5,731 nt of DNA, taken from the NCBI GenBank assembly GCA_025934385.1, contig JAICYE010000166.1, forward strand, positions 1-5,731, read 5' to 3'. The notes under the pieces are model-generated. The model was not told the origin of the DNA. It saw only the letters and a list, made by a program, of their open reading frames with translations, and made no database searches. The position numbers and the translations under genes were made by a program. Below, piece after piece: positions 4,277 through 5,731 of this stretch. This stretch comes from Acidimicrobiia bacterium. GTDB lineage: Bacteria > Actinomycetota > Acidimicrobiia > IMCC26256 > BP-133. Position 1 is the first letter of the stretch; every line of letters begins with the position of its first letter.

Positions 4277-5731
4277 ATGGATGCTGCAACGCCGGCCCTT
4301 CCGTTGAGTTCGCCGGCCGAACTGCGGGCGGCGCTGGAGGAGGCGCACCTCCCGACGCTGCTCATGGCCATGGCCACGCTGAGCGGCGACGACGCCTGGC
4401 TCCGGCCGGAGTGGCGCCCGGCCGCCCCCCGGGGCGCCGAGGAGGACAACACCGGCGGCCTGCCGGCCGAGGTCCAGGCCGCCATCCGGGCCGCCGCCCA
4501 CGAGCTCGTCCTGGCCTGGCGGGCGGGGAAGCCGCCGGCCGACCCCCCGCCGCCGGAGCGGCTGGTGGAGATGCTGGAGATCGCCCTCGGTCCGGGCAAC
4601 ACCCTGCCGCCGGCCATCGGGCCGCTCCTGGCCGAGGAGCTCGGCGTCGCCGGCCGCGATGTCGACATCCCCGACCCGCCCGCCGCCGGCGACTTCCGGG
4701 TCGTGATCGTCGGGGGAGGGTTCGCCGGGCTGTGCGCCGGCATCAAGCTGAAGCGGGCGGGCATCGCCTTCACCATTCTCGACAAGAACGACGGGATCGG
4801 CGGCACCTGGCTGGAGAACAGCTATCCCGGCTGCGGCGTCGACACCCCCAGCCACCTGTACTCGTTCTCCTTCGCCCAGCGGGCCGACTGGCCCCGGTAT
4901 TTCGCCCGGCGCGACGAACTGCACCGCTACCTCGTGTCCCTGGCCGACGACTACGGGCTGCGGCCGTACCTGCGACTCGGCCGGGAGGTCGAGTCGATCG
5001 TCTGGCACGACGACCGCCAGGAGTGGGCCGTCACCGTGCGGGCCGCTGGCGGCGGCCGGGAGAGGCTGGCGGCCAACGTCGTGATCAGCGCCACCGGCTA
5101 CCTCAACCGGCCGGCCTACCCCGACATCCCCGGACTGGCCGACTTCGCCGGCCCCTGCATGCATACCGCCCGCTGGCGCAACGACGTCGAGGTCGCCGGC
5201 CGGCGCGTCGCCGTCCTCGGCACCGGCGCCAGCGCCATGCAGGTCGTCCCGGCCATCGCCGGCGTCGCCGAACGGGTCATCGTCTTCCAGCGTTCGCCGC
5301 AGTGGGGGCTGCCCAATCCCAACCAGCCCCGCACGGTGAGCCCGGCGACGCAGCGGCTGATGGGCGACGTCCCCTGGTACCTCGGCTGGTACCGGCTGCG
5401 GCTGGTCTGGAACTTCGGCGACCGGCTGTTCCCGGCGCTGCAGATCGACCCCGACTGGCCCGACCCCGAGCGGGCGGTCAACGCCGTCAACGACCGCCAC
5501 CGCCAGTTCCTGACCCGGTACATCCACTCGGAGCTCGGCGACCGCACCGACCTCGTCGACAAGTGCGTGCCGACCTATCCGCCCTACGGCAAGCGGCCGC
5601 TGCTCGACGCCGGCTGGTTCCGCACCGTCCGGCGCGACGACGTCGACCTCGTCACCGACCGGGTGGAGCGCATCTCGCCCCGGGGCGTCGTCGTCGAGAC
5701 CGGCGAGGAGATCGCCGCCGACGTCCTCGTC
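4277..5731 (+). CDS. Baeyer-Villiger monooxygenase, HAPMO-like, partial (485 aa seen)
   Basis: FAD- and NADPH-dependent enzyme that inserts one oxygen atom next to a ketone carbonyl to give an ester or lactone. About 140 N-terminal residues form an extension as in 4-hydroxyacetophenone monooxygenase (HAPMO). Then come the FAD Rossmann motif VVIVGGGFAGL (142-152), GGTWLENSYPGCGVDTPSHLY (175-195), the fingerprint FAGPCMHTARW (290-300) and the NADPH Rossmann motif VLGTGASAMQ (313-322). R339 in VFQRSPQW and K439-R440 in YGKR match the coenzyme and active-site residues of HAPMO/PAMO, and D189 matches the active-site Asp of PAMO. The fingerprint is followed by Arg instead of the usual Pro or Asp. 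The frame is open to the window end, just before the expected ATGF motif; about 150 residues should follow. The gene is divergent from the TetR gene. Aryl or alicyclic ketones are likely substrates, not provable here. Confidence 0.93.
   Translation, partial: MDAATPALPLSSPAELRAALEEAHLPTLLMAMATLSGDDAWLRPEWRPAAPRGAEEDNTGGLPAEVQAAIRAAAHELVLAWRAGKPPADPPPPERLVEMLEIALGPGNTLPPAIGPLLAEELGVAGRDVDIPDPPAAGDFRVVIVGGGFAGLCAGIKLKRAGIAFTILDKNDGIGGTWLENSYPGCGVDTPSHLYSFSFAQRADWPRYFARRDELHRYLVSLADDYGLRPYLRLGREVESIVWHDDRQEWAVTVRAAGGGRERLAANVVISATGYLNRPAYPDIPGLADFAGPCMHTARWRNDVEVAGRRVAVLGTGASAMQVVPAIAGVAERVIVFQRSPQWGLPNPNQPRTVSPATQRLMGDVPWYLGWYRLRLVWNFGDRLFPALQIDPDWPDPERAVNAVNDRHRQFLTRYIHSELGDRTDLVDKCVPTYPPYGKRPLLDAGWFRTVRRDDVDLVTDRVERISPRGVVVETGEEIAADVLV

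Noticed and set aside
3228..4289. 353-residue minus-strand open frame overlapping the TetR gene
   Set aside because: It is a different frame over the TetR gene, Arg/Pro-rich without any family motif; the 3569-4213 frame has the helix-turn-helix.
4253..5527. 424-residue minus-strand open frame
   Set aside because: Antisense shadow of the Baeyer-Villiger monooxygenase, whose plus-strand frame has all the family motifs.
1..5731. CRISPR array, tRNA, rRNA, transposase or phage genes
   Set aside because: No regularly spaced repeats, cloverleaf, rRNA signature or recombinase motif was recognised on either strand.

Overview
The window is GC-rich throughout (roughly 70-75 % G+C by eye) and uses strongly G/C-ending codons, GTG/ATG starts, closely packed genes and clear GGAGG ribosome sites. 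Together with the gene content (tandem FadE-type acyl-CoA dehydrogenases, a DUF35 protein with an Ltp-type thiolase, a Baeyer-Villiger monooxygenase and a TetR regulator) this points to a high-GC actinobacterium, plausibly an Acidimicrobiia-like lineage. The lineage is inference; no rRNA or other marker gene is present.

Layout. Positions 1-1494 are a minus-strand operon: an acyl-CoA dehydrogenase (310-1494) followed after 10 nt by a second acyl-CoA dehydrogenase that runs off the left edge (1-299, GTG start). Positions 1495-1560 are a divergent promoter region holding a perfect 15-bp palindrome (TGTATCCAGGATACA), a likely operator serving both directions. Positions 1561-3208 are a plus-strand pair overlapping by 8 nt: a DUF35 zinc-ribbon/OB-fold protein and a thiolase-fold lipid-transfer-protein (Ltp/SCP-x) enzyme. 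Positions 3209-3568 carry no confident gene but are dense in inverted and direct repeats. Positions 3569-4213 are a minus-strand TetR regulator. Positions 4214-4276 are a short AT-rich divergent promoter with a 30-bp interrupted inverted repeat. From 4277 to the right edge runs a plus-strand, HAPMO-like Baeyer-Villiger monooxygenase, cut off by the window end.

How they may work together (inference). The cluster looks catabolic. A ketone substrate could be oxygenated by the Baeyer-Villiger enzyme, and CoA-activated side chains or ring fragments could be desaturated by the paired acyl-CoA dehydrogenases and cleaved by the Ltp/DUF35 pair. This resembles side-chain degradation in actinobacterial steroid catabolism (FadE28-FadE29 and Ltp2-ChsH2 of the igr operon), but the actual substrate cannot be told from the window. 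Two control points are visible: an FCD/GntR-like palindrome between the two beta-oxidation operons, whose regulator is not in the window, and a separate TetR-type arrangement for the monooxygenase.

Most unusual features: the repeat- and hairpin-rich 3209-3568 region (two hairpins of 13-14 bp, a CGGTCGTG motif repeated four times, a mutually exclusive hairpin pair, and an open frame continuing in phase beyond the TetR stop), and the non-canonical active-site motifs of the thiolase-like protein. I found no CRISPR array, tRNA, rRNA or recognisable insertion sequence. The evidence does not establish a new biological system.
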